A stretch of 64,000 nt of DNA from Chloranthus sessilifolius (taxonomy: Eukaryota > Streptophyta > Magnoliopsida > Chloranthales > Chloranthaceae). The notes below the pieces were generated by a model. The model was not told the origin of the DNA, made no database searches, and saw nothing but the letters and a program-made list of their open reading frames with translations. Of this stretch, positions 20,960 through 32,459 are shown piece after piece. The stretch's first letter is position 1; every line of letters starts with the position of its first letter. The stretch spans positions 81,748,097 to 81,812,096 of the forward strand of contig CM037590.1 of the NCBI GenBank assembly GCA_021018995.1, read 5' to 3'. A program made the translations under genes and the position numbers.

Positions 20960-23214
20960 TACATTAGTGTAGCGGTGGTTGTTAGACCCATTCACGCACC
21001 GAGAGCGGCTACGGGCCAAATTTCAGAGCGTGATAGTTTATGGGCCCATAAATTAATTCAACTCATATGAGTAAAATATTACGATACATGTAAATGAATC
21101 GTAGAATTCTCTCCAGTTCGATTCAACTAACCAAGTTGAATCGAAATGGGTGCGAGTTGATTTGACTCGTACAAGTCAAAAATCAAATTGTATGAGCTTA
21201 ATAACCATATGCGTGTATATCCCAGCACTACTTCCATAGACAAAAGTCTATCTTGCCTTACCTTTAAGAGAGAGAGAGAGAGGTTACGAAAACTCCCTCC
21301 TGACATTCAACAGAAGGCCAAAGATAAATAATTTAGGATGAGAGAACTTTCTCCCTCACAAAAAAATTTAGGAGAGGGGGAATGTCTCCTCTCTATTTCA
21401 CACAAGCGGATACTAAGATTTTGATTGTCTAAAGAAACTTATCATCATCATCATCACCATCATCTCCTTGTCCCATCTATTTGGGTTGGTTTTGCGAGTC
21501 ACCATTCCATTGAGTTCAAGGATAAGTTCTTTGTTACTCTATAGTCCTTCAGGTTGTTTCTCAATACTTATTTGCAAGTCATTAATAGCCCTCATCTTCT
21601 AGTCCTTATTTGTACTTCTATTTAAAGAATCCTTCCTCACGCAATTATAATAGAGGATTTTCAAAAAAAAAAGAAAACCTTTTAGTCTCGCAGGCATGGT
21701 AGTTAAACTCTTGCGATTCGAATTTTTTTTTATCGGTAAACGACAAGAATTGTATTAAAGCCAATGAGCAGCTGGGAAGTCGATTCAACTCAGTGAGCTG
21801 AATCAACCCTTATGAGTCAGATTGACTCATACAAATCTAACTCATACAAGTCGACTCATATGAGGTGCCATAAATTTCATTAAACTCTTGTTTCTTACTT
21901 TTTATACCTTTTTCGTGTAAAAGGGCCCATGTAAGTGTTTTTTTGTTCTACCTTTGTCTTCTTAAACAGTTGCACAAGATTGTTCTTGAGAATCCTAAAC
22001 CCTTGAACACTAGAATCCTGAATCCCCATATCTTTTTCATCCTTGATCAGAATTGATATCTGGCTATACATAATAATTATTCTTTCTCGAAGGGAAAACA
22101 AATACATATAATTCCATTGTATTATATAACTTCATTGGAGACTATTATTGGATAAATGGATGGACGGATGATAAGCAAAGGTCCGTCACTAACTGGTCAA
22201 TATTCCAAAAGGCACTGTTTTTCTAATTGGTTGATACTTGCGATATTATTTCACCTTCTGAATGGAGTTGTACAAGATATTGAAGAGAACGTGGGGTAAG
22301 TTGTAACTGATTGTGTTGCAGGTTGTAGCATAGATAAAAGCAGGTGAACTATTGATGAGAAGTGAATTAAGTTATTTTTGTCACCATGTGAAGCCCATCC
22401 CACTATCTAAAGCCCTTGCTTGAAGATAATACTAAATCACAAATGCATGCTGACATAATAGTTTAACTTACGAAATTATTGTTTATATTTACAAGCATTC
22501 ATTGGTGTTAAACCTTATTCACCAGCGCCAACGTACAAAGAACAAAGTAGACATGTCCAGACTTCAGCGGTGACACGATTTGGTACTTGCCTAACGTTGA
22601 CAAGTGTGAATGAAAAAATTGGAGTTTGAGTTCAATGTTCACCTCACTGGAGTGGGAATTATCACACATTCTAACAAAGCAGATGGCATGAAATCCACAA
22701 TTTTATTCTAGCAGACACAAAATTTTGGAAAGCAAATAAACATTGTTTGCATGCATAAGGTGTTATGGTTGGTGAATTCTGATCAAACCAGCTATCGATT
22801 TCATAACTGAAGCCATGGATAGAGCTAAAGAAAAATTGCCATAATTTTACGCAATGCAAAAGAGAGATGAATTATACGGAAGATTCTAGACGAATACAAC
22901 AATTTGCATATTATTTGAATCCAAAATTTTACTATGATGACAGTTTTAACCCTGACCCTGAAATAAAGGATGGGTTATATTAAGCCAACGAGCAGATGTC
23001 TCAAGACTGCCACCAAAAGAAGAATCATTGATAAGCAGCTGGAGCACTTACAGATGCAAGTGGCTCGTTTTACAGGAGATGACAAAACTAACAAGGAAAA
23101 CAAAATTGCTAGTTAAATTTCTATGACATAATCATTTAGTTATGAATTTCATTATTGTTTTTTGCTTATCTGTTTATATGATTTATTTGTGTGAATCTTT
23201 AACTTGTACAATAG
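20960..23214. other. Intergenic; small repeats only
   Basis: No gene seen. It holds a (GA)n tract at 21270-21283 and related ATTCAACT / GACTCATA words in both orientations at 21056-21190 and 21782-21862. A CATCATCATCACC..CCCATCTATTTGGGTTGG block at 21442 resembles those at 35858 and 37549. A possible LINE 3' tail on the minus strand lies at 21727-21765 (GTTTACCGATAAAAAAA). Confidence 0.4.
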
Positions 23215-23222
23215 GCGTATGG

Positions 23223-23472
23223 CATAGTGACCAAAAACGAGTTTTCCAAAAAAAAAAAAAAAAAAAAAACATTTTAAACCCCTTTTTCCCCCTGTTTTTC
23301 TTGTTTAAACCCGTGTTTGGTCAAACCATTTATATTTTTTATTTTTTATAATTACTAATTCTTTTTAATTTCTGAAAATTTCCCCTTTTTTTTTCCTGAA
23401 ATTGCCGAAATTTACCTTTTTCTGTATATGTTCAGAGCCATTTTATTCTTGTACCTAAACTTGGTCACTATG
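23223..23472. mobile_element. hAT-like MITE, family CATAGTGA, copy 1
   Basis: 250 bp. Inverted ends CATAGTGACCAA. 8-bp flanks GCGTATGG (23215-23222) / GTGTATGG (23473-23480), one mismatch. Poly(A)/T-rich interior, no coding. The 26242-26611 copy has the same end type. Confidence 0.72.
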
Positions 23473-23480
23473 GTGTATGG

Positions 23481-25158
23481 CACCTTAATTATGGGGACTA
23501 ATATCTAAAGTTGCAGTTTGCATACTAAGCGAGGTGCCAGTGCAACTGGAGCACAATTGACAAGGTTATATATTATAGTGCAATTAAATGAAGTTTTTTA
23601 TTATATTAAATTTATTCAGAGGCGAAGGTGTAGCATGTTTGTGCCCATTGATTAGATAATATTTTGTTTTTTATATAGTTTGCACTCAAAATGAAAAAAT
23701 ATGTTGGAACAACGAAGGAAGAATGTCTTAGCTTTTGGTAAGTACAAGTGAAAACATTTGTTTATCTAACATGGATTTTGACAATGACTAGATAACATTA
23801 TATTTTTAAATTTTTACTTCTAATAGAAATTACTGTATTTATATAACTTTTATTATAGGCTCAAGGAAGCTAACCTTGAGGAGGAGAGAGAGTGCTAAGA
23901 AGAGGAAGGGAAGGATTTGTTGGTTCACTTGAATCCACAGAAAGGAAGTATTACACAGGTCATTGATGACGATGACAATGGAATGGGGGAATAAAATATT
24001 TAAATTTTGAAATTTGAAATCACTTCGTTATATGAACTATGAGCATACATTTCATTTTGACTTCCTTTTTGTATATCAAAAATTTAAAACCGTGATAGTG
24101 TTTTCATATGGGTGCTCAGTCATTTCTCAAATTTTATGATATCTTTTAGCACTTTTTTCTACTAATGAAGACTCTTTAGCATTTATTAGACTGTATCACG
24201 TATTATTATTATTTTATTATTGTTGGTGTTATTTTTGGCATACTTGTGTATAATGAAACATGGAAGTGTAAATAGCAAAGTGGTAAAAACCCCAGCTTAT
24301 CGCACTATTAGAACAGAAATATCAAATAACAAGTAGAGAAACTCAAAATTCGTCAACAGTGGCCATAATCTAAAAGGATAAAAAAAATATATTAAATAAA
24401 TAAAATACTATAGTTAAAAGTGAACTTGGGATTACATAGTGATAGAAAAAGACATCGAGCTGAACGAAATCAGGGAAAAAAGAAACAATTAATGATATGA
24501 TTCCAGTAGACCTGACTTGTATTAAAAGTGAACCAAATGTTATCAAGACAAGATCTCCAAGTGTTTGAGACACTTAAGGTCGTCCCTAATGAGAAAAGAA
24601 AGGTGACCAGACGAAATGAGATCTTTAATTAATTTTCTAGCTCTAGTAGAAAACTAGCAAGATTTTAAGTACATGAATGATAGGGAAGTTAGTTCACTAT
24701 AAAGAGAGCCATCAAAATTCATGAATAGTACTTAACTTCCGAAGTAAAGTTTAAGAGCATGTCAAAAGCCATTCAACTAATATCCAAAAGTTAAAGTTTG
24801 AAATGACTAAAGAAAAGCAACCCAACATAGGGTTCTCACCTTGCTTATTGCCTTTTTTGCACTTAATGAAACGACCATATCTCTAACCTCTATAGAAAAA
24901 GAATAAATGGGGGGTTAGATAATTTAGCATTTTATGGACCAAGAAATGCAGAAAAAACATTCTTAAGTAATATGAATTACAATGTGAAATGTAGTAATAT
25001 GGATTACAATGTGAAATACTAATACTTTAGCACATCAGCATGGACCTACTTTACAGACCATAAAATACCAACTAATATTCTCAAAATAGATTCAGAACAT
25101 AAAATTGTGATAGGCAAGCTGTTTTGAATTGTAAAAAGTTATAAGCTCCAATATTTGG
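23481..25158. other. Intergenic, no gene supported
   Basis: A splice-like pair, GG|TAAGT near 23740 and an AG acceptor near 23858 followed by LKEANLEEERE, was noticed but matches no protein I recognise. The rest is AT-rich. Confidence 0.35.
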
Positions 25159-25161
25159 TAA

Positions 25162-25663
25162 GGGCGTGTTTAAATATGGGAAAGTGATGGAATCCAAAGG
25201 ATCAGATTTATAACTCCATAATTTTCCACCGTTTGGATTGTAAATAAGGTTTGGAAAGTAAAATCAGCTTCCCAAATTTTTCAGAAAATTCCGAGGCGGG
25301 CCCTCATACTCTCTTTCGAGCCTTTGGAAAAGTTAAAATTTAGAGCGAAAAAATAGGGATTCTTGCAGGTATCTCTGTCTCCCTCTCATCCCATTAATCA
25401 ACTTTTCATTTTAGTTTTTTTATTATAATCGTTAGAATAAAAAATATGCTACTTTAATACTCTGTTTTGATGCCTAGATGTTCCTAGTTCCAGGAGAAGA
25501 CTAGCCAACACTATTAGACCATATTCCCAGGCACTTCACCAGATTATCCAAACAGTGGAAAACAAAGGAATCCTAGGGGTTTCTACAAGCCCAGAAGCCA
25601 TTGGAATACATGGGATTCATAAATCCAAATCTGCCATTTACTAGGTTTTATCCAAACAGACCA
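25162..25663. mobile_element. PIF/Tourist-like MITE, TSD TAA
   Basis: 502 bp. It starts GGGCGTGTTTAAATA and ends TTATCCAAACAGACCA, whose complement TGGTCTGTTTGGATAA pairs with the start. TAA lies on both sides (25159-25161 and 25664-25666). The 3-bp TWA duplication and these ends are typical of PIF/Harbinger miniature elements. Sub-terminal AATCC/GGATT words are also inverted. Confidence 0.7.
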
Positions 25664-25883
25664 TAAAGGATTACTAAAATATAAAAATAACAAATACGTA
25701 ATAATATGGAAAAGGTACATAGCTAAATCAATCACATTTTAACATTAGAAATAAATTTTGGTCTGTATATAACATTTCATAAGAGATTCAATGATAGCAA
25801 TGAATTACAAAACATAAAATTAACTCTGAAACCATTAACATTTGGAGCACCTGAGTAATCCCACGGGCAGGTGCATGCCCCAA

Positions 25884-26026
25884 GTTAGCACGTGTCGGGT
25901 AAGGACAGGATATAAATCCCTAGGTTCACCTCAAAAGGGGGATTCAAAAGCAGGAGACCTGCGTTTGAATCCCCCCCTTGAGGCAACCCTAGGGATTTAC
26001 ATCTATCTTGAGCACGTGCTGCTAAC
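25884..26026. repeat. Long imperfect hairpin with pol-III B-box-like arm
   Basis: GTTAGCACGTG at 25884 pairs with CACGTGCTGCTAAC ending at 26026. Inside, TAAATCCCTAGG at 25912 pairs with CCTAGGGATTTA at 25988-25999. The CCTCAA..GGGGGATTCAAA and GCAGG arms then pair around a 4-base loop near 25955. The 3' arm contains GTTTGAATCCCC, a B-box-like word. It could be a SINE, a fold-back element or a small-RNA precursor. Confidence 0.7.
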
Positions 26027-26241
26027 AAGGTGTCTTGCCCAGGGATTAATCAGTGCTCAAAGAAGGACACCCAGGTTTTTAAAAAAAAACCACTTGAAGC
26101 ACATTCCTTATATAATTTTCTAGTTGATGATACAATTCATAAATCATCCTATGAAACAGATTTCAAGTTGGTTACAGGATTCAAGTCAAACCATTTGATT
26201 TGAATGGTAAAGGACAGTAATTTAACAAAACTGATCCTAAA

Positions 26242-26611
26242 CATAGTGAAAAAATACGGCTTTTTTTTTTACAAATACGAATTTTTTTGCCACAGCATAC
26301 TAAACACGAATAATTCCGTATTTTTAAGTAAAACATGTATCTTCATATAATATCTATACTTCGCATATGAAACGCGTTTTTCACGTATTAAACGTTTTTT
26401 CCATATTTTACTATATTTTTCAAGAAAAAATTTAATTTTAAAAAAAAAATTAATATTATCTCATTTTTCCCGATTTTTCTATTTTTTCCGTCTTCCGTAT
26501 TTTACAATTTTTTTACCTTTCGCTTTTTTCCTGTTTCCCCCCTGTATTTTGCCATTTTTTCCGACTTTCTCGCTCACCGTATTAAGCTTGTACCCGTATT
26601 TTGTCACTTTG
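26242..26611. mobile_element. hAT-like MITE, family CATAGTGA, copy 2
   Basis: 370 bp. Ends CATAGTGAAAAAATACGG and CCGTATTTTGTCACTTTG, inverted. 8-bp flanks ATCCTAAA / ATCCCAAA, one mismatch. T/C-rich interior, non-coding. Same terminal type as 23223-23472. Confidence 0.68.
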
Positions 26612-26883
26612 ATCCCAAAAACCACAAAAATTTCAAATTTAACCCTTCACCTTGAAAGAAGCCACACCAACCTTTCTTTGTCTCGTGCAAGGTTTTTAAT
26701 CTGGGTGACTAATAATACATATCAGTGATAGGTATTGTTTACAGGTATTGGCGATACCTATAGAACATAGAGGCCAGCCAAACTGTTACATATCAATGAT
26801 AGTATCACTGACATGTATCAGGATTAAAAAAAAAATCATTTCATATATTTAATTTATATTAGTAGGAAGGCTAATAATAAACC

Positions 26884-27752
26884 TGACGCGGGACGGGAAC
26901 CCTAAAATGCGTGACAATGATTTTATGCAATTTTGCCAAAATTAAATAAATTAATTCAAGTTTAATCACAAAATTATCTTAAAATACATTAGGGTTTGCG
27001 GATTTTTGATGAGTAGATCACACGAGATCCGAGTAGGGTGTCCAATCCGATGCGCAACTACTTTCAAAATTGAGGCAAGATCAGCCTAGAGATAGAACTC
27101 TAGCGTTCTAGGATTAGACGCTCGTCTTCGGTCCGTTGTAGATTCACGGATTCCAACTTGGGTTGTAGAAGGGAATTAGGGTTTGTAAAAGGCTTATGGC
27201 TTTTAGGTCGGTTTATGGTTTCGGAATGGGTATTGGCTTGTGTGATTTAGGGTTCAAAGTCTGGGTTTCGAGATCGAAGGAAACAATTAGGCTGAGGTTT
27301 AGAGAAGCAAGCACAGATCAAGAGATAGCAAATATGATAGAAAAAATAATAATGGCTTTTGGGAATCACTCCCTTAACCTCACACCAAACCCATCTCAGG
27401 CAAAGATTACTCAAGCAATAATGCATTCAAATAATCAATCAACTAATTACAAAGTGTTTACAAGCCTCTATATATAGGCCACCAATAATTAAACTCGAAA
27501 TAAGAAAGAGTCCTAATAGAAATAAAATTAAAAATTAAAGTTTTCGCATTAAAAAAAATCCGTCTGAAATCAATGCGGTATGACAACTGCGACACTATGA
27601 CAATAAGATCATTTTACGACGGTCACATCTTGGCCACGGCATACCGCAATAGAAGTCAAATGTTCTCCTTTCTCCTCAAGCCTTCCTCGCTTCTTCGACG
27701 CAGTAAAAGATGTGGTCCGAATCCAATGTCCATGTATGTGGCGTCCCCGTCA
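26884..27752 (-). repeat. Chromovirus 3' LTR
   Basis: 869 bp, TG...CA in plus reading (TGACGCGGGACGGG ... GGCGTCCCCGTCA). It matches the other LTR closely except over about 27550-27706. The short purine run before it on the coding strand (CCTGGGGAAT) is the candidate polypurine tract. Confidence 0.93.
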
Positions 27753-28146
27753 ATTCCCCAGGACCAAAAAGGTTTCATCACTAATGAAACACGCTCGTGG
27801 TAGATGTCTATCAGGTCGGGGTTCAAGCGGCGAACTTCATTCTCATGGATCCAAGTGTTTTCGGACTCCGGTTTTCCGACCCATTTAACCAAGTACTTCT
27901 GGAATCCCCTCTCATGTGTAGAGACAGCGTAATCATTGATTATATCCTCTATTTCATCTGTTCTCTGTCTGCTTGGATTGGCGCTGGGACTAGGAGGTGG
28001 CTGGAGTGGGTTTTCAGGAGGTGGGTGAAACCCAAGTAAGGAACCAAGTCCTCCACATTGAACTTTGAACTAACCCCCGTACTAGGAGGAAGCTCGAGCA
28101 CGTAACCACTCTTAGCCAAAATTTTAAAAGGTCCAGCGCCTCGAGA
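27656..28146 (-). pseudogene. Integrase C-terminus and chromodomain
   Basis: After the stop at 28147 the frame reads RGAGPFKILAK, then STGVSSKFNVEDLVPY, a GPF-type integrase tail. A frameshift near 28030 follows, then DEIEDIINDYAVSTHERG, then KYLVKWVGKPESENTWI. That is the core of a chromodomain with conserved Y..KW and ENTW. The open frame runs on into the 3' LTR before stopping at 27656, so the original C-terminus may overlap the LTR. Confidence 0.82.
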
Positions 28147-29055
28147 TTAGAACTTCTTTGCGGATCCCGATGAGAACCGCTCAAGTCTAACCCGGACCAT
28201 CACATAATCGCCTACGTGAAATTCTTTAAAGCGTCTGTGAGCATCTGCAGATAATTTGTATTGACTATTGCTTGAATTAATCTTTTGTCTAATTTCGGCA
28301 TGCAAGCTATGTATGTGTTGTGCAAATGCATCGGCAGACTTTGACACTCTATGGGATGCAAACATGGAGATCAAATCTAATGGGGTCCTAGGCCTATGAC
28401 CATGTACTACCTCGAAAGGACTCATGCCTATGGACCTATCGACATAATTATTATATGCAAACTCAGCTGTGGGTAAGATAGTATCCCAGGTCCTAACATG
28501 ATCACCGACAAGACTACGAAGGAGATTCCCAAGGCTCCTATTGGTGCTTTTGGTTTGGCCATCCATTTGAGGGTGGTAAGCAGTTGAGAATTGGAGCAAT
28601 ACACCCATCATGTGCCAAAGGGTCTTCCAAAAATAACTCGTAAATTTAACATCCCTATCAGACACAATGGTTTTGGGCAACCCATGAAGACGTACTACCT
28701 CCGCGAAAAATAGTTTAGCAATATGAGATGCATCCGAGGTTATACAACAAGAAATGAAGTGGGCCATCTTGGAAAATCGGTCTACTACGACATAGATGGA
28801 ATCGTGCTTCCTAGGGGTCTTAGGAAGTCCAAGCACGAAACCCATAGAGAGGTCTTGCCACGGTGTGTGTGGCACGGGTAACGGGGTGTACAAGCCGGTA
28901 TTTTGTTTGGTCTGTTTTGATACTTGGCAAGTACGACAATGTTTAACAACCCGAGCGACATCTCTCATTAGGCTCAGCCAAAAGAACTTATCCTCAACGA
29001 GTGCAACAGTTTTATTACGCCCGAAATGTCCGGTCATCCCTCCAACATGTAACTC
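28147..29055 (-). pseudogene. Integrase domain with DDE changed to DDK
   Basis: Integrase inserts cDNA into the chromosome. Zinc-binding residues are seen as H near ELHVGGMTGH and as KHCRTC. The catalytic Asp residues are in VVVDRFSK (residue 86 counted from the Met at 29037) and VSDRDVKF (residue 127). The expected Glu in GQTE-xx-NR is Lys (GQTKSTNR, residue 163, codon 28549-28551). Upstream an in-frame TAG at 29056-29058 separates it from RNase H. Otherwise the 296-codon frame is open. The sequence around YNNYVDRSIGMSPFEVVHG is typical for gypsy integrases. Confidence 0.9.
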
Positions 29056-29068
29056 CTAAATGAAAAAG

Positions 29069-29638
29069 TCACGCAATGAAGTGCGAGGGATGCAAAGGCG
29101 ATTGCCTTTTAAACAAGTACCCATCCTGGATGGTGTACACGGAGTGTGTGCTGGTCGGGTTACTAAGGAGAGCAGTGTACTCAACCCCAAAATCTGGGCA
29201 CTCAGGGTACTCATCCTTTAACTTTTCAAACCCAATGACCTCGGTGCTCATTGTGCGCAAAGTCACCACTCGCCGACTAAGTGCATCAGCGGCTCTATTT
29301 TCAGCATCAGCCTTATGCTTTAACACGAATGTGAACCCTTGAAGGTACTCAACCCACTTCACGTGCCTTGGGTTCAACTTCTTCTGTGAAGCAAGAAAGC
29401 GTAAGGCTTTATGGTCAGAGAACAACACAAATTCATACGGTCTAAGGTAATGCTTCAAATATCAAAGAGATCGGACGACCGCATAGAACTCCTTGTCATA
29501 GGTGGAGTATTTTTGCTTTGCCTCGTTAAGTTTTTCACTAAAATAGGCCACTGGGTGACCTTCATGGCTAAGCACTCCTCCTATGCCTACACCCGATGCG
29601 TCGGATGCGACTTCAAAGACTTTGGAAAAGTCCGGCAA
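29069..29638 (-). pseudogene. RNase H domain and linker
   Basis: It reads [16 protein letters not shown], then [20 protein letters not shown], a stop (TGA, 29462-29464), then FVLFSDHKALRFLASQKKLN, ADALSRR, and a linker to DGYLFK. A frameshift near 29106 follows. Catalytic Asp residues are visible in SDAS, SDH and AADALS. It degrades RNA in the cDNA hybrid in active elements. Confidence 0.85.
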
Positions 29639-30590
29639 TCACATGACGGGTGCGCTACTCATTCGTTGTTTGATCTCAGCAAAGGCTTTTATCGCCGCTT
29701 TGCCCCATTTAAAGTCCTCTTTTTTCATGCAATCTGTAATTGGAGTCATAATGGTGTTAAAGCTTCTGATGAAGCGACGATAAAAAGTAGCCAATCCATG
29801 GAAGCTACGGACATCGTGTATGTTCTTAGGCTCGGGCCACTCCACAATGGCTCTAACCTTTTCAGGGTCCGCGATCATTCCATTGGCCGAGAAAATGAAT
29901 CCCAAGAAGACAACGAAATGTTGCATGAAAGTGCACTTCTTGAGATTGGCAAACAACTTCTCGCCCTTGAGGGTTTCACAAGCCAACCTAAGGTCGGTTA
30001 AGTGTTGTTCCTTGTCATGACTGTAGATCAGGATGTCATCAAAATAAATAAGGAATTTGCCTAGAAACGGCCTCAACACTTGGGTCATGAGTGGCATGAA
30101 AGTACTCGGGGCATTAGAAAGCCCAAAAGGCATAACCATCCACTCGTAAAGACCATCCTTAGTCTTAAAGGCGGTTTTCCACTCATCACCGGGGCGGATG
30201 CGGACTTGATGGTAGCAACTTTTAAGGTCTATCTTTGAAAAGATAGTGGCGCCAACCATCATATCGAGCATATCATTGAGCCTTGGTATGGGAAACCGAT
30301 ACTTAACGGTAATCTTATTGATTGCACGGCTATCCACACACATGCGCCACGTACCATCTTTCTTAGGAGTGAGTAGGGAAGATACGACACACGGGCTTAG
30401 ACTCTCTTGGATGAACCCCTTCTGAAGGAGCTCATTGACTTACCAAGTCAACTTACGTGCTCAACCGGATTCAACCTATATTGGGGCAGGTTCAGTAAGG
30501 TAGATCCGGGAACCAAGTCTATAGCGTGTTGGATATCACGCAGGGGAGGGAGTTCATTTGGTAAGTCTTCAGGGAAGACATCCGTAAACT
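29639..30590 (-). pseudogene. Reverse transcriptase domain
   Basis: The start of the domain (FPEDLPNELPPLRDIQHAID, then QYRLNP) is interrupted by a TAA at 30440-30442. After it come [73 protein letters not shown] and the intact catalytic box YFDDILIYS. The 235-codon open part is well conserved, so the stop is fairly recent. Confidence 0.92.
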
Positions 30591-31374
30591 ATTTTAAAAT
30601 CGGCTCAACCTCCTTGGGACACTCGCTCACCGACTCGGGAGCACTCTCTACGGTGACAACTACATACACCACACTCTCATCTATCGATGCTTTCTCGAAC
30701 TCAGAAGGGCTCACAATATTAATGGATTTAGAAGACTCGCCCTTCCTTTCGACGGTGTTGGTCGATGGTGTTTTGGGAGGCAAAGGGTGTAAAGTGATCT
30801 TTTTGCCCTTATGCATGAACGTGCATATGTTAGATCGACCAAAAAAGAGTCACGTCCATGTCGTAGAGCCACGGCCTTCCCAAAATGATATGGCCCACAT
30901 CCATCGGCACCACATCGCACCATAAGGTGTCCGAATAAGAACTTAACTGAATCGGTACACGACACCTTTTTGACACGGGAATGGATGAAGAATTGACCCA
31001 TGCGACTTTATAAGGTCTCGGGTGGGCTTCAGGTGTAAGCCCTAAGGGCGTACGGCATGAGTTGATATAACATTAGTGCAACTACCGCTATCCACGATGA
31101 CCCTACAATTCTTTTCACCAAATCTGGCATAGGTGTGGAAGATGTTCTCCCTACGCCAGTCATCATTTTCATCCCATTGAGGTTGTGCAAGGGCACACCT
31201 CACAACTAAAGCATGACCAATAGCATCACCCTCCTCATCACCGGACGTGCTAACCGGTTCAAATACTTCCTCTTCAACCACTACCTCATTATCATCCTCC
31301 TCTCCCTCAATGAAGAGAGTCCTTTGGGGTTCTTTCGTGGGGATTGGGCGGCAAAGTATCCCATCCCATGACAT
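30591..31374 (-). pseudogene. Aspartic protease and linker
   Basis: VIVDSGSCTNVIS holds the DSG active-site motif of retroviral-type proteases. Further on, in a second frame, comes WCDVVPMDVGHIILGRPWLY, a conserved region of plant gypsy proteins. There is at least one frameshift between them near 31040. It cleaves the polyprotein in active elements. Confidence 0.8.
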
Positions 31375-32332
31375 TTATAACACTTTATTTGAGAATTAAC
31401 CATTAAGGATTCCCTGACTACACCTTTTCCCTTTTCAAACCTAGAATTGGTAGGGGCAGGTTGTGTAGGTTTGGGAGGAGGTTTGAATCGTCCCTCACCG
31501 GATCGTTGGTTACTATATTGTGGCTCGGTTCTCTTCACCACCGTAGTTTTCAAATACCGTTTGAGATCTTGCACAACGGCATAGCATCTTTCAAGAGTTT
31601 CTACGGGGAGAGAAATCAACTCTTTTTGCAAATCAAGTCGCAATCCAGTGGGAAATCTAGAGAGAGTGATTTCAGGGTCTTCCGATACTTTTGCCCTCAT
31701 CATGAACTCTTCGAATTTGGCAGTGTAATCGGTCACGGGCATACCACCTTGACGTAAATTTTGCCATTAATCAAGGAGGCGTTGGTGGTATGTTAAAGGA
31801 ACATACTTCTCCGTAAGTCGTTCCTTCATGTCGTCCCAACGGGTAATGGGAGGACAACCCGCGTTCACCCTAATGCGCTCGACATTGAGCCAAAAAAGTC
31901 GAGCTTGACCAACCAACTTCATTTTAGCGAGTCTAACGCAACGGTCGTCATTCCTGGCATACCAATAAAGTGTTGGTCCATGTCAGAAAGCCAATCGAGG
32001 AAGACAGTAGGGTTCATTCTTCCATCGAAAGTCGAAATCTCAACTCGGACATTCTTAAGGAGTTGAACTTCGGGGTCATAGTCATCTCTACGATGATCCC
32101 TACGGTTCCGATTGTCTTGGCGACCATTACGTTCCAAGTGAGGACATTCACGCTCTTGGTGCCAATTTTCCAGCCCACCCATCGCTTCCAGTTGGTTGAT
32201 TCGATCACGTAATCTATCATAACCAACTCCTAGGGATGTTTGGGCTTGCTCTATGGTACTCAAACGTGGACTAATCGCACCCAATTCTTCTCGCATACCG
32301 TTAAGGGCATTGAGAATCGCACTAGAGTCCAT
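31281..32332 (-). pseudogene. Gag, frameshifted, degenerate zinc knuckle
   Basis: The start Met at 32330-32332 (MDSSAILNALNGMREELGAI) is chosen because it lies just inside the primer-binding site. The open frame further upstream runs into the LTR. Coiled-coil-like N-terminus, then FLDWLSDMDQHF, a frameshift near 31940, MKLVGQARLFWLNVERIRV, a TAA at 31767-31769, TDYTAKFEEFMMRAKV, then the knuckle CYKCHGMGYFAAQSP. There the expected His and last Cys are Tyr and Ser. Forms the particle shell in active elements. Confidence 0.85.
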
Positions 32333-32443
32333 GGTGATCGCAAGGTCTATTAGGTTTCTAATATGGAATGCAATATGGACCCACAAAACAATGCAATAAA
32401 ATAAATATGACAAGCAAAGATGCCCTAACCTAGAAAACCTAGG

Positions 32444-32455
32444 GCTCTGATACCA
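32444..32455 (-). other. Primer-binding site, initiator tRNA-Met type
   Basis: On the minus strand TGGTATCAGAGC, the complement of the plant iMet tRNA 3' end, lies four bases inside the 5' LTR. Confidence 0.93.
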
Positions 32456-32459
32456 AAAC

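Noticed and set aside
23690-23900. Splice-like junction joining two short peptides
   Set aside because: The peptides are short, charged and unrecognised, with a stop soon after.
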